The translations under genes and the position numbers were made by a program. The notes under the pieces were generated by a model. It searched no databases, was not told where the DNA came from, and saw only the letters and a list, made by a program, of their open reading frames with translations. From positions 1-34,474 of the forward strand of contig DTSO01000042.1 in the NCBI GenBank assembly GCA_012965315.1: a stretch of 34,474 nucleotides of DNA, given 5' to 3'. Of this stretch, positions 1-7,350 are shown in pieces. This DNA comes from Phycisphaerales bacterium (GTDB lineage: Bacteria > Planctomycetota > Phycisphaerae > Phycisphaerales > SM1A02). Position 1 is the first letter of the stretch, and the number at the start of each line of letters is the position of its first letter.

Positions 1-1
1 C

Positions 2-766
2 AAAGGGACTATTAAGCGCGCTGATAATTTGCGTGTAGTTACAGCAAGTCAACATCGACTTGACCTTAACCCAAACATTACTTTGCAAGATACACTTTGC
101 CCTATTGGTGAAATGGTTTTATATCGTGGCAAAGAAATGCATGTTTCTGGCTGGGCAGATAGATTTTTATTTACGAGAGAACAGTTAGGCACGCTTGTAG
201 GATCGTTATCTGGTGGCGAACAAGCACGTATACAAATTGCATCTTTAATGTTGCAGCCTGCTGACATATTGTTGCTTGATGAGCCTACAAATGATTTAGA
301 TATCCCAACACTAGAGGTACTTGAGGAAGCTTTATTAGATTTTCCTGGTGCTATTTTGTTGATTACGCATGACCGGTTTATGCTTGATCGAATTGCAACT
401 GAATACTTAGCATTAGATGGCAAAGGCACTGCCAAAGAGTTTGCTGGTTTTGAACAGTGGCAGGAGTGGTTGAAACAAAAGCCCACTGTCAAATCGTCTC
501 TTTCAAAGTCTGAATCAGCAAAGGTGCGGCAAAAGAGTGTTCCCGTGAAATTAAGTTATAAATTGCAACGGGAGTTTGATGGAATGGAGAGTGCAATTGC
601 AAGAGCTGAAAGTGAAGTTGAACGGGCAGAATTAATTGTAAATGATGTTGCTGTTATTTCAGACCATTCAAAACATGCTGAAGCCTGTGCAGCTGCTGCG
701 AAAGCGCACGAAGCAGTCCGAATTTTGTACAATCGTTGGGCTGCATTAGAAGCACTTCAAAATTAA
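2..766 (+). CDS. ABC-F type ATPase, C-terminal part (5' end outside window)
   Basis: This is the 3' portion of a soluble duplicated-ATPase (ABC-F/Uup-like) gene. The reading frame is open to the left edge from base 2, so the gene begins outside the window and the TTG at 29 is not its start. It shows the signature motif LSGGEQARIQIA (about 206-241), Walker B ILLLDEPTNDLD (about 266-301) and the H-loop THDRF (about 365). After it comes a charged helical tail of some 70-80 residues, as in the C-terminal coiled-coil of Uup-like members. ABC-F proteins lack membrane domains and generally act on ribosomes (antibiotic target protection, rescue of stalled elongation) or, for Uup, also on DNA structures. 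Which subfamily this belongs to cannot be told from the C-terminal half. The gene ends before a bidirectional hairpin terminator. Confidence 0.9.
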   Translation, partial: KGTIKRADNLRVVTASQHRLDLNPNITLQDTLCPIGEMVLYRGKEMHVSGWADRFLFTREQLGTLVGSLSGGEQARIQIASLMLQPADILLLDEPTNDLDIPTLEVLEEALLDFPGAILLITHDRFMLDRIATEYLALDGKGTAKEFAGFEQWQEWLKQKPTVKSSLSKSESAKVRQKSVPVKLSYKLQREFDGMESAIARAESEVERAELIVNDVAVISDHSKHAEACAAAAKAHEAVRILYNRWAALEALQN

Positions 767-791
767 TTAACCCTCGGCTAAAAATTTCTAT

Positions 792-823
792 AAAAAAACA
801 ACACCGTAAGGGGTTGTTTTTTT
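792..823. terminator. Bidirectional intrinsic terminator
   Basis: The arms AAAAAAACAAC (792-802) and GTTGTTTTTTT (813-823) are perfect complements, with one mismatch and two further C-G pairs inside. The A-tract/T-tract flanks let the hairpin terminate on both strands: the ABC-F gene from the left and the initiator tRNA transcript from the right. Confidence 0.8.
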
Positions 824-825
824 AA

Positions 826-899
<74 letters not shown>

Positions 900-911
900 T
901 CGGGGTTAGGC

Positions 912-917
912 AGTATA
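912..917 (-). promoter_or_regulatory. -10 element of the tRNA-fMet promoter
   Basis: TATACT on the minus strand is a near-consensus -10 box. Transcription would begin around 905, a few bases before the mature 5' end at 899. No convincing -35 box is seen at 17-18 bp. Confidence 0.5.
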
Positions 918-942
918 CGCTAATTGGCTTGATTACGCCTAA

Positions 943-1440
943 TTGGTCGATGATTATTGTGTGAGTTTAGTATCTAAATTGAATTTTGGATGGCTGTACA
1001 TACTATGTGGATTAGTACTAACAGTTGCTGCAATTATCCTTCCTGCACACCAAGAGCTTCAGGAGTTAAAGTCAAAGCAGGAAGTTATTGCTGATGATTT
1101 AGAATATCTTGAATACCAAGTGACTATATATGAAACATTTCTACAAGATATTGTTAACCGAGAACCTGACTTCATACAACGGCTAACTGAAATGCAATTC
1201 AATAGAGCACCGCAAGGTGAACAGGTTGTTTTTGACCCCTCAGCTCCAAGGACTCCGCTTGAATGGGTTGCGCAACGGGCTATCAAATCGCGCACAATTC
1301 AATCGGATGTACAGCAAGCTTCGTTACTTTCAAAATTCACTGAAGATGAGGGGCGCCTATGGGTGCTCGCCGTGGGCATTATCATTTTATTTGTTGGGTT
1401 GACTTCTCAAGCAAGTCCAACAGACAAAACAATTGAATAA
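943..1440 (+). CDS. Small membrane protein with coiled coil, function unknown
   Basis: This protein of up to 165 residues is not recognised. It has a hydrophobic helix at about residues 15-35 (GWLYILCGLVLTVAAIILP), then a charged heptad-like helix (about 38-70, QELQELKSKQEVIADDLEYLE) suggesting a coiled coil, a polar middle, and a second hydrophobic helix near the C terminus (about 140-157, LWVLAVGIIILFVGLTSQA). The short N-terminal membrane helix followed at once by a coiled coil recalls FtsB/DivIC-like topology, but the second helix and the length do not fit and I do not assign it. The start is uncertain: TTG at 943 or GTG at 961, neither with a clear Shine-Dalgarno. It lies 60 bp upstream of dprA on the same strand. 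Confidence 0.7.
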   Translation: MVDDYCVSLVSKLNFGWLYILCGLVLTVAAIILPAHQELQELKSKQEVIADDLEYLEYQVTIYETFLQDIVNREPDFIQRLTEMQFNRAPQGEQVVFDPSAPRTPLEWVAQRAIKSRTIQSDVQQASLLSKFTEDEGRLWVLAVGIIILFVGLTSQASPTDKTIE

Positions 1441-1499
1441 TCGCATTCTTTTCCTCTGGGTAAAGAAATAGCGCAGTACTTTTCGGTTTCGATTCTTGG

Positions 1500-2447
1500 G
1501 TGGTTACGCTTCTAGTTATGTCATGGAATGTAGATGAGATTAACGATAATGCACTTCGGCTTCTTTGTATTGATGGGCTTGGTGGTGCAACGTTATCAAA
1601 ACTTGTTGTAGCTGCAGGTGGAATCAATGAGGCTGGAGATGCTTTGGAATCTGGCCAGGCAACGGAGTGGTTGCCTAGGGGGGCGAGCGAAATGTTGCGT
1701 GATCGAATGCAACGGATGGAAGTCGATCCAGCACGGTGGTCTGCGGAAGCGGTTGCAGCAAAAATTGTACTTGTCACGGATGATGACTTCCCGCAATTCT
1801 TGTCGCCGCTCCCCGCTTGCCCAGCAGCATTGTGGTATCGGGGCTCACTCGAGGGTCTTTCCCTTGCATCAGTTGGAATTGTTGGATCTCGTAGATGTAC
1901 TAAATATGGGATAGAACAGGCTACCTTGTTCTCAAAAGAAATTGTTCAATCTGATTTAACTGTAATTTCGGGTGGAGCACGTGGTATTGATGCAGCCGCA
2001 CATCGAACAGCAATTCAGTATGGGGGTTCTACCGCAGTTGTTCTTGGTTCAGGTTTAAGCGTCGTATATCCTCCCGAACATGCGACACTATTTGATTCAA
2101 TTGTTCGTGAGAACGGTGTAATTGTGAGTGAATTTCCGTGTCATCGTTCTCCGCGTCCGGCGTATTTTCCTCGTCGAAATAGAATTGTCTCGGGTTTGTC
2201 ATCGGTGGTCCTTGTTGTTGAAGCAGCCCGTAGAAGCGGTGCGCTCATTACAGCAAGGATCGCCGTTGAAGAGCATGGTCGGCAGGTCTTTGCTATTCCA
2301 GGTCGATTAGGTGATAGCACGTCTGCAGGATGCTTGCAATGCATGAGAGATGGCTGGGCTGGAGTGGCAATTCAGCCAGCTGATATTATCGAAGAGGCGG
2401 TAAGTGCTTGGGCGCGTTTATCTAGTAACTTCGCAATACACCAGTAA
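1500..2447 (+). CDS. dprA: DNA processing protein DprA/Smf
   Basis: DprA loads RecA on incoming single-stranded DNA during natural transformation. The Rossmann-like core is clear: VGIVGSRRC (about 125-133), SGGARGIDAAAH (157-168), then FPRRNRIVSGLS (223-234) and EAARRSGALITA (241-252), all diagnostic of the family. The N-terminal 90 residues are helical (LCIDGLGGATLSKLV, helix-hairpin-helix/SAM-like). At 315 residues or fewer it ends soon after the core, so the C-terminal winged-helix domain present in many DprA proteins is absent. The start is uncertain: GTG 1500 or ATG 1518, neither with a Shine-Dalgarno. The last 26 bases overlap the 3' end of lexA on the other strand. No other competence gene is in the window. 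Confidence 0.92.
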   Translation: MVTLLVMSWNVDEINDNALRLLCIDGLGGATLSKLVVAAGGINEAGDALESGQATEWLPRGASEMLRDRMQRMEVDPARWSAEAVAAKIVLVTDDDFPQFLSPLPACPAALWYRGSLEGLSLASVGIVGSRRCTKYGIEQATLFSKEIVQSDLTVISGGARGIDAAAHRTAIQYGGSTAVVLGSGLSVVYPPEHATLFDSIVRENGVIVSEFPCHRSPRPAYFPRRNRIVSGLSSVVLVVEAARRSGALITARIAVEEHGRQVFAIPGRLGDSTSAGCLQCMRDGWAGVAIQPADIIEEAVSAWARLSSNFAIHQ

Positions 2448-3048
2448 CAATTCCCTGCACAACACAATGTTTAACAATGATTGGATCGAACTCAGTATTG
2501 GCTGGTTGAAGTCGAATGGTACCATTCGTTTCTTTATAAAAAGTTTTCAAAGTAGTTTCGCCGTCAGGGAGTAAAGCCACAACACGATCGCCGTTTTTTG
2601 CTGTCGATTGTTTTTGTACTAAAACGAAATCGCCGTCGAGAATGCCCTCGTCTTTCATAGATTCGCCTTCTACTCGGAGAGCGAATGTATCGCCTCGTTG
2701 GCCGACCCTTGGTCCGAACATACTCGTTAAATCTAAAGTTTCGCTGTCTTCACATCGTTCAATCGGCATGCCAGCAGCAATGCGCCCCACCAAAGGAAAC
2801 CGCATCGCTGCATTTTCTTTCTTTTCATACCGTTCTGTTATTGATTCAGCAATCGATAAAGAGCGTGCTCTGTTCGCTTCTCTTGTTAATGCTCCTTTGC
2901 GTATCAACGCTTCTATTCGTTCGAATACCGTTACTTTGCTGACGCCGATTTGTTCGGCTAGTTCTTGCATCGTTGGGGAGTATCCATGATCGTTTTGGCA
3001 TTGTCGAATGAGCTCGATTACTTCGAGTTGTTTGGGCGTGAGGTTCAT
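2422..3048 (-). CDS. lexA: LexA, SOS response repressor and self-cleaving protease
   Basis: This 208-residue protein has an N-terminal winged helix (LTPKQLEVIELIRQ... YSPTMQELAEQIGVSKVTVFERIEAL) and a C-terminal S24 peptidase/LexA dimerisation domain. The autocleavage Ala-Gly bond is at A92-G93 (GRIAAGMP), the nucleophile is S130 (EGESM) and the general base is K168 (TTLKTF). The MNLTPKQ start at 3048 is chosen because AAAGGA sits 8 bases upstream; an in-frame ATG at 3054 is only 2 bases from it. LexA represses DNA-damage genes until RecA filaments trigger cleavage. The operator in planctomycetes is not something I can assert. The 3' end overlaps dprA by 26 bp, tail to tail. Confidence 0.95.
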   Translation of the reverse strand: MNLTPKQLEVIELIRQCQNDHGYSPTMQELAEQIGVSKVTVFERIEALIRKGALTREANRARSLSIAESITERYEKKENAAMRFPLVGRIAAGMPIERCEDSETLDLTSMFGPRVGQRGDTFALRVEGESMKDEGILDGDFVLVQKQSTAKNGDRVVALLPDGETTLKTFYKETNGTIRLQPANTEFDPIIVKHCVVQGIVTGVLRSY

Positions 3049-3439
3049 CGTCATGATCCTTTTGTAAAAGAGGGGTGCGTCCAAAGAGGGTGAGTTGGTT
3101 CACTTTGCAGAATACATTTTCTGCTTCGTGACAAATGTTCTTATATAAGGATGTAATAAGTTTCGCTAATTTATTTTTGCGAGGTTTTCTGCTTGGAGTT
3201 TCGTGCACAGTGATAGTCTCAAGTACTTCAATTGCTGCTGCAGCAGGGGAGAAAAACACTCTGTCGATTTTAAGGATGCGGTCAAGAAATGTTTTTGGTC
3301 GTGCACTTCTGTGTTTTGGCGGTGAAGTGAGTAGTGCTGATGGGGCACCACCTTCTACCGCAACGATGCGATTGCCTTCACCAAAATATTTGGTTCCGTA
3401 TGTTTGACTTGGTCCAAGTTGTAGTAGTGGTACTTCCAT
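2846..3439 (-). CDS. Doubtful open frame upstream of and overlapping lexA
   Basis: The 477 bp between lexA and the aminotransferase hold no recognisable gene. The best candidate is this minus-strand frame, because its ATG (3439) has an AGGAG ribosome binding site about 9 bases upstream. The first 130 or so residues are hydrophilic and basic (for example KTFLDRILKIDRVFF, RKPRKNKLAKLITSLYK) and match no family I know. The remainder runs about 200 bp into lexA in another frame, which is unlikely to be coding. Either the true product ends by a frameshift before lexA, or the frame is accidental. A competing plus-strand frame at 3135-3407 is also possible but has no Shine-Dalgarno. Confidence 0.28.
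   Translation of the reverse strand: MEVPLLQLGPSQTYGTKYFGEGNRIVAVEGGAPSALLTSPPKHRSARPKTFLDRILKIDRVFFSPAAAAIEVLETITVHETPSRKPRKNKLAKLITSLYKNICHEAENVFCKVNQLTLFGRTPLLQKDHDDEPHAQTTRSNRAHSTMPKRSWILPNDARTSRTNRRQQSNGIRTNRSVDTQRSINKRSEQSTLFIDC
3129..3140. promoter_or_regulatory. Possible LexA operator upstream of lexA
   Basis: TGACAAATGTTC lies about 80 bp upstream of the lexA start. Read on the minus strand it is GAACATTTGTCA, an imperfect match to the GAAC-N4-GTTC dyad used by Gram-positive type LexA proteins, with the second half-site degenerate. A TATATAAG stretch beside it could be part of a promoter. It is a single imperfect match, so the call is tentative. Confidence 0.22.
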
Positions 3440-3485
3440 AATGCAATGCTCCTGCCTTCTAAAATTACTATCGGCAAGGTTGTAC

Positions 3486-3509
3486 GGTATATGTTAGGCA
3501 AACATAACC
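3486..3509. promoter_or_regulatory. Inverted repeat, operator-like, upstream of the aminotransferase
   Basis: TATGTT (3490-3495) and AACATA (3501-3506) are perfect complements around AGGCA. The repeat extends outward as GGT...ACC with one unpaired base. It lies between the divergent doubtful minus-strand frame and the aminotransferase gene. It could be an operator or a small hairpin, and no T-tract follows. Confidence 0.35.
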
Positions 3510-3525
3510 ATAATGTCAAATTATA

Positions 3526-4707
3526 TTGAAAAGCGTTATTATTTGCGTTGTGTGTAAGATTCCAGACAAAATAATTTCCAATTCTTGGATGTTGGACCCT
3601 AACATTACTTATTTGAACCACGGAAGTTTTGGCGCGAGGGTGTCTGAGGTTTTTGAATATCAGCAATCCCTCAAAAGAGAACTTGAGCTCTCACCTATTA
3701 ATTTTTTAGATAGACAGCGGTATCGAATCGATGAAGCAAGGAACTGTATTTCCTCTTTCCTTGGTGCTGAAGTAGAGGGGTTTGGCTTTGTTGATAATGC
3801 AACAACTGGAGTTGGTTGTGTGGTGCAGTCCATTCAAATTGAGCCTGAGGATGAAATTTTAACTACGAACCTAGTGTATAACGGAATTAGGCAATTATTA
3901 ACCCGAATTGCTTCTGATGCTTGTTGTTCCTATAGAGAATTGCAGGTTCAGTTTCCATTACAAAGCCAAAATGAATTACTACAATTAATTACCGATGCAA
4001 TTTCAAATAAAACTAAATTACTTGTTGTTGATCACGTAGCTTCTGCTTCGGCTATTGTATTCCCAGTAAAAGAAATAGCTAAAATTTGTAAGGAAAGAGG
4101 CATTTTACTCTTAGTAGATGGGGCGCATGCACCGGGAATGCTTGATCTACATATCGATTCGATTGGAGCAGATTGGTATGTTGGTAATTTGCATAAATGG
4201 ATTTGTGCGCCACTTAGTGCTGGTTTTGTGTACACGTCCGAGCCACACAGGGACACAACACATCCCATGACCATTAGCCATTGGTATAAACAAGGGATAA
4301 CCAATGAATTTAATTGGCAAGGGACTAAAGATATTACTCCTTGGCTTGCTGCAGCAAAAGCAGTCGAATGGGGAAGTAAAATTGGATGGAGCCGAATTCA
4401 ACAACACAACCATGCATTTGCAGTCTGGATGCAAAAGACCTTAGTTGCTACTTGGAATGTTGAGCCTCTTTCGCCTTTAGATGGATCGATGCTTGGATCT
4501 ATGGTGACTGTGCCGCTTCCTGCTACTTTGCCGAATGAAATGGAAGCTTGTTTGGCCTATCGAGATTATTTGTATGAAAATTACCAAATAGAAGTACCAA
4601 TCTTCGAACTTCAAGGTCGTGGAGTCGTACGATTGAGTGGGCAACTCTATTCTCGGGAAGAGCATCTAAAGCGTTTAATATCGGCAGTTTGCGATTATTC
4701 CGCTTGA
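3526..4707 (+). CDS. Class V aminotransferase, isopenicillin-N epimerase (CefD)-like
   Basis: This is a PLP-dependent fold-type I enzyme of about 370-393 residues. It has the family opening WMLDPNITYLNHGSFGA, the PLP-phosphate/ring contacts VDGAHAPG (about 198-205), and the Schiff-base lysine in GNLHKWICAPLSAGF (about 219-233). CefD-like proteins act as epimerases or cysteine desulfurase/lyase-like enzymes, and in most bacteria the substrate is unknown, so none is assigned. No sulfur-assembly or beta-lactam genes are nearby. The start is uncertain: TTG 3526, GTG 3550 or ATG 3589. The W-x-LDP residues found in homologues precede ATG 3589, which favours an upstream start. No clear Shine-Dalgarno is present. 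The gene is monocistronic and is followed by the structured RNA. Confidence 0.88.
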   Translation: MKSVIICVVCKIPDKIISNSWMLDPNITYLNHGSFGARVSEVFEYQQSLKRELELSPINFLDRQRYRIDEARNCISSFLGAEVEGFGFVDNATTGVGCVVQSIQIEPEDEILTTNLVYNGIRQLLTRIASDACCSYRELQVQFPLQSQNELLQLITDAISNKTKLLVVDHVASASAIVFPVKEIAKICKERGILLLVDGAHAPGMLDLHIDSIGADWYVGNLHKWICAPLSAGFVYTSEPHRDTTHPMTISHWYKQGITNEFNWQGTKDITPWLAAAKAVEWGSKIGWSRIQQHNHAFAVWMQKTLVATWNVEPLSPLDGSMLGSMVTVPLPATLPNEMEACLAYRDYLYENYQIEVPIFELQGRGVVRLSGQLYSREEHLKRLISAVCDYSA

Positions 4708-4753
4708 AATGCAAATTATTTTTCGTATTTTAAAGAAATATGACAAATATAAC

Positions 4754-4782
4754 TTGACATATATCCATATTTAGTGCAAATT
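4754..4782 (+). promoter_or_regulatory. Promoter-like element for the structured RNA
   Basis: A perfect -35 box TTGACA (4754-4759) is followed after 17 bp by the weak -10 candidate CAAATT (4777-4782). This would start transcription at about 4788-4790, exactly where the run of hairpins begins. It lies 46 bp after the aminotransferase stop. Confidence 0.5.
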
Positions 4783-4787
4783 AACGA

Positions 4788-5091
4788 TGTCCGTTAGTCG
4801 GATAGTGACAACACTGATTGTTTGCCCTTAGGAGGGTGAGGGATCTATCATCTTTTTGCGAGAGCAAAAAACATGATTTTGCCGAATTCAAAAGGTGTGT
4901 CAAGGGACGGACAAGCCGTATGAATTCGGCATGTTAAGGATCAATACCTTGTTGGTGTTGATAAATGTAAGGGAACATAACCTGACCTGAGAAAGAGGTT
5001 GTGCAACAGACAAACGCTTCCACGTCCTGTTGCTTGGTTAAACTTCAATTTCCCAAAAGATTAGGGCTCTTGGCCGGCAAGAGCCCTTTTT
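4788..5091 (+). ncRNA. Unrecognised structured RNA, about 300 nt, with its own terminator
   Basis: The region has no protein-coding potential and is built of successive hairpins. H1 is TCCG/CGGA (4790-4802), extended by two pairs. H2 is AGTG-ACAA-CACT (4804-4815). H3 is CCCT/AGGG (4825-4836). H4 is TTTTTGC-GAGA-GCAAAAA with a GNRA loop, extended by ATCAT/ATGAT (4847-4877). H5 has a perfect 10-bp stem GCCGAATTCA/TGAATTCGGC (4881-4890/4921-4930) enclosing 30 nt with an inner ACGG/CCGT hairpin. H6 is ATCAATACC/GGTGTTGAT (4940-4962). H7 is AACCT/AGGTT (4979-5000). H8 is GCAACAG/CTGTTGC (5003-5033). The terminator closes it. CAAGG in the H5 loop (4901-4905) can pair with CCTTG (4947-4951), a possible pseudoknot. 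I see none of the hallmarks of RNase P, tmRNA, SRP or cobalamin riboswitch RNA. The next gene lies on the other strand, so this is not a leader. Confidence 0.72.
5064..5091 (+). terminator. Intrinsic terminator of the structured RNA
   Basis: GGGCTCTTG (5064-5072) pairs perfectly with CAAGAGCCC (5078-5086) across a 5-nt loop, followed by TTTTT (5087-5091). No plus-strand protein gene ends within 350 bp upstream, which supports a dedicated RNA transcript. Confidence 0.92.
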
Positions 5092-5149
5092 CATGCTCGT
5101 TACTAATTTGCGCTCGAAATGTTTAGTGATTTTGTAATTTGATAATTGA

Positions 5150-6007
5150 TTAACCGCAATGCGCCAGAGTTGCTGCACCAAGTAGCCCAGCATCAGGTCC
5201 AAGGATGGTGATGCAAATTTCACATTGCTGGCAATGCGGGGGAAAAACGTCTTTGAGGAATTGTTCACGAATCGTCTGTATATAAGATTCGCCGAGAGCT
5301 TCGACAAGACCACCACCGAGAACAACTTTGTTAAGCGAGAGTAGGGTAATTACATTTGCAAGCGAAGTACCAATCCGTTTTGCGCCAGCATTGATAACGG
5401 TGGTTAGTGCTTCGTCTTTACCGTAGCCGTTTTGGATCGTTTTGGTATCTAGTTCGGGGTTTTGAAGAATTCTTTGCATTCCGCTTCTGCTTGCAAATGC
5501 CTCGAGTACTCTGTGAGAATGGTCATCGCTATGCTCGCAGATGCCCATGCCAAATTCACCACCAGTGCCAAGAGGTCCTCGCCAGATTGTGTTATTTAAG
5601 ATTAAGCCTCCGCCGATTCCAGTACCAATCCATACCGCGAAGAGCGATTCAGAACCTCTACCAGCGCCAAACTTAAATTCCCCCCAAGCTGCGGCGGTGA
5701 CATCATTTTCAATAATAACGTTGCAATGCAATTTTTCGCTAATAAACTGAGCTAGGGGCACATTGTCCCAATCTAAATTCTCAGCACGAAGGACAATGCC
5801 ATTTGTAGCATCAACACTTCCTGCAACGGAGATTCCGACACCATCGCGTACATCTGCGCCGAGTTCAGTAACAGCATCGCAAACTTGATTTGCTACAGTT
5901 TCAAAATCGCCTCGAGCAACTATTGGTTGATGTAATCGTTGAACTACTTTGTTCTGCTCAATGCAACCAACAAGTAAATTGGTGCCACCGATATCAATGC
6001 CAATCAC
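5150..6007 (-). CDS. ROK-family sugar kinase lacking the usual zinc motif
   Basis: This is a glucokinase-like ROK protein of 285 residues when started at GTG 6007, where GTGA overlaps the gatA stop by 4 nt and the protein begins directly with the ATP-binding IGIDIGGTN. Other motifs are ENDVTAAAWGE (catalytic Asp region), GTGIGGGLI, and VLGGGLVEA near the C terminus. ROK proteins normally carry GH...CxCGxxGC, which builds a zinc site and helps bind the sugar. Here the equivalent stretch reads GTGGEFGMGICEHSDDHSHRVLEAFAS, so both the His of ExGH and the cysteine cluster are missing. Substrate is therefore uncertain (glucose or an amino sugar are family possibilities). No DNA-binding domain is present, so it is a kinase type and not a NagC/XylR repressor. 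Confidence 0.85.
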   Translation of the reverse strand: MIGIDIGGTNLLVGCIEQNKVVQRLHQPIVARGDFETVANQVCDAVTELGADVRDGVGISVAGSVDATNGIVLRAENLDWDNVPLAQFISEKLHCNVIIENDVTAAAWGEFKFGAGRGSESLFAVWIGTGIGGGLILNNTIWRGPLGTGGEFGMGICEHSDDHSHRVLEAFASRSGMQRILQNPELDTKTIQNGYGKDEALTTVINAGAKRIGTSLANVITLLSLNKVVLGGGLVEALGESYIQTIREQFLKDVFPPHCQQCEICITILGPDAGLLGAATLAHCG

Positions 6008-7350
6008 GTTATTGACTCGGGCGTTTTTGTATGAAAGGTTGTGTTCTTCTGAAAAAGTTGGGCAACGCGAAGTAAGTTTGCATCGTCGTACCATGCCGCT
6101 TGTAAATGTAATCCGATTGGAAGCGGATTGCCGGTTGTTTCTGAAAAACCACAAGGAATAGAAATGCCACAAATGCCTGCGATGTTAGTGTTCGCTGTAT
6201 AGACATCGCAAAGATACATTGCTAATGGGTCTGCTTTTTCACCGATTTTGAATGCTGTTGTGGGCGTTGTTGGCCCAAGGATCACATCACACACTTCGAA
6301 AGCACGTTTGTACTCTTCGCTAATGAGTCGTCTTGTTTTTAATGCATTGTTGTAATACGCATCGTAATACCCGCTACTAAGAACATACGTACCGAGCATG
6401 ATTCTGCGTTTTACTTCGTCGCCAAAACCTTCTGCGCGGCTCTCTGAATACAGTTCGAATAAATCTTTGCATGGTTTAGCCGTTCGGTGTCCGTATCGAA
6501 TTCCATCGTATCTTGCTAAGTTGCTCGAACATTCCGCTGGAGCAAGAACGTAATACGTTGAAATCCCAACTTCGGTGAGCGGTAAATCAATGTCTACTAT
6601 TGTTGCTCCAAGTTCTCTGTATGTTTCTATAGCAGCAGAGATTGCAGAGTCAACATCAGGACTATTTTGCCCACCGATATATTGTGCTGCTACTCCAATG
6701 CGTAACGTATCGAAGGGGGAATCGAGGTTTGTTGTTAAATCTGGTGAAGGTTCGTTTCGGCAAGTTGAATCAAATTCATCAAAACCTGCCATCACTTCAG
6801 TTACTTTTGCGACATCTTCGACTGTTGTGGCAAAGGCACCAATTTGATCTAAACTCGATGCGAATGCTACAAGTCCGTAACGGCTGACCAATCCGTAGGT
6901 TGGTTTGTACCCGACGATGCCGCATAGTGCTGCAGGTTGTCGGATTGAACCACCGGTGTCAGACCCGAGAGCTACATCGCAAAGCCGAGCTGCAACAGCA
7001 GCAGCGCTACCTCCCGACGAACCGCCAGGCACTCTCGTTGTATCCCAGGGATTTAGCACGGGTCCCCAAGCGCAGTGCTCTGTGGAAGAACCCATAGCAA
7101 ATTCGTCACAATTTGTTTTGCCAACAAGTGTAGCGCCAGCGCAAAGCAATCGGTCAATTACAGTTGCATTGAATGGGGATTCATATCCATCAAGCATTTT
7201 TGAACCACACGTTGTTGTGCCCGTTGTTGTAACAATGTTGTCTTTGACTGCGACAGTCAATCCATCCAGTACACCGTTTTGTGCTGTGTTTGGTTGTTCC
7301 CAGACTTCACGGAAAGCATTGTATGTATCACCTTTTTGAATAGTGTTCAT
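6004..7350 (-). CDS. gatA: Glutamyl-tRNA(Gln)/aspartyl-tRNA(Asn) amidotransferase subunit A
   Basis: GatA is the glutaminase subunit of GatCAB, which converts Glu-tRNA(Gln) and/or Asp-tRNA(Asn) to the amidated form, supplying NH3 to GatB. The amidase-signature triad is intact: K36 (VAVKDN), cis-Ser S111 (PGGSSGGSAAAVAA) and nucleophile S135 (GSDTGGSIRQPAA). Spacings of 75 and 24 residues match characterised GatA proteins. Its 448 residues are somewhat shorter than the usual 480 or so. The ATG at 7350 overlaps the gatC stop (ATGA), and its own TGA overlaps the GTG of the ROK kinase, so all three are probably translated as a coupled unit. gatB is not in the window. Confidence 0.97.
   Translation of the reverse strand: MNTIQKGDTYNAFREVWEQPNTAQNGVLDGLTVAVKDNIVTTTGTTTCGSKMLDGYESPFNATVIDRLLCAGATLVGKTNCDEFAMGSSTEHCAWGPVLNPWDTTRVPGGSSGGSAAAVAARLCDVALGSDTGGSIRQPAALCGIVGYKPTYGLVSRYGLVAFASSLDQIGAFATTVEDVAKVTEVMAGFDEFDSTCRNEPSPDLTTNLDSPFDTLRIGVAAQYIGGQNSPDVDSAISAAIETYRELGATIVDIDLPLTEVGISTYYVLAPAECSSNLARYDGIRYGHRTAKPCKDLFELYSESRAEGFGDEVKRRIMLGTYVLSSGYYDAYYNNALKTRRLISEEYKRAFEVCDVILGPTTPTTAFKIGEKADPLAMYLCDVYTANTNIAGICGISIPCGFSETTGNPLPIGLHLQAAWYDDANLLRVAQLFQKNTTFHTKTPESIT

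Noticed and set aside
29-766. TTG at 29 as the start of the first gene
   Set aside because: The frame is open to the left edge, and the protein lacks the first ATPase domain and Walker A that an ABC-F protein needs, so the true start is outside the window.
3135-3407. 90-codon plus-strand frame with a signal-peptide-like N terminus
   Set aside because: No Shine-Dalgarno, no known family, and it overlaps the minus-strand candidate. It is no better supported than chance, so it is mentioned only under that entry.
4788-5091. Idea that the structured RNA is tmRNA, RNase P RNA, SRP RNA or a cobalamin riboswitch
   Set aside because: There is no tRNA-like end with tag frame, no GAGGAAAGTC or ACAGAA, no SRP GGAA/AGCAG apical loop, no B12-box, and no downstream gene on the same strand.
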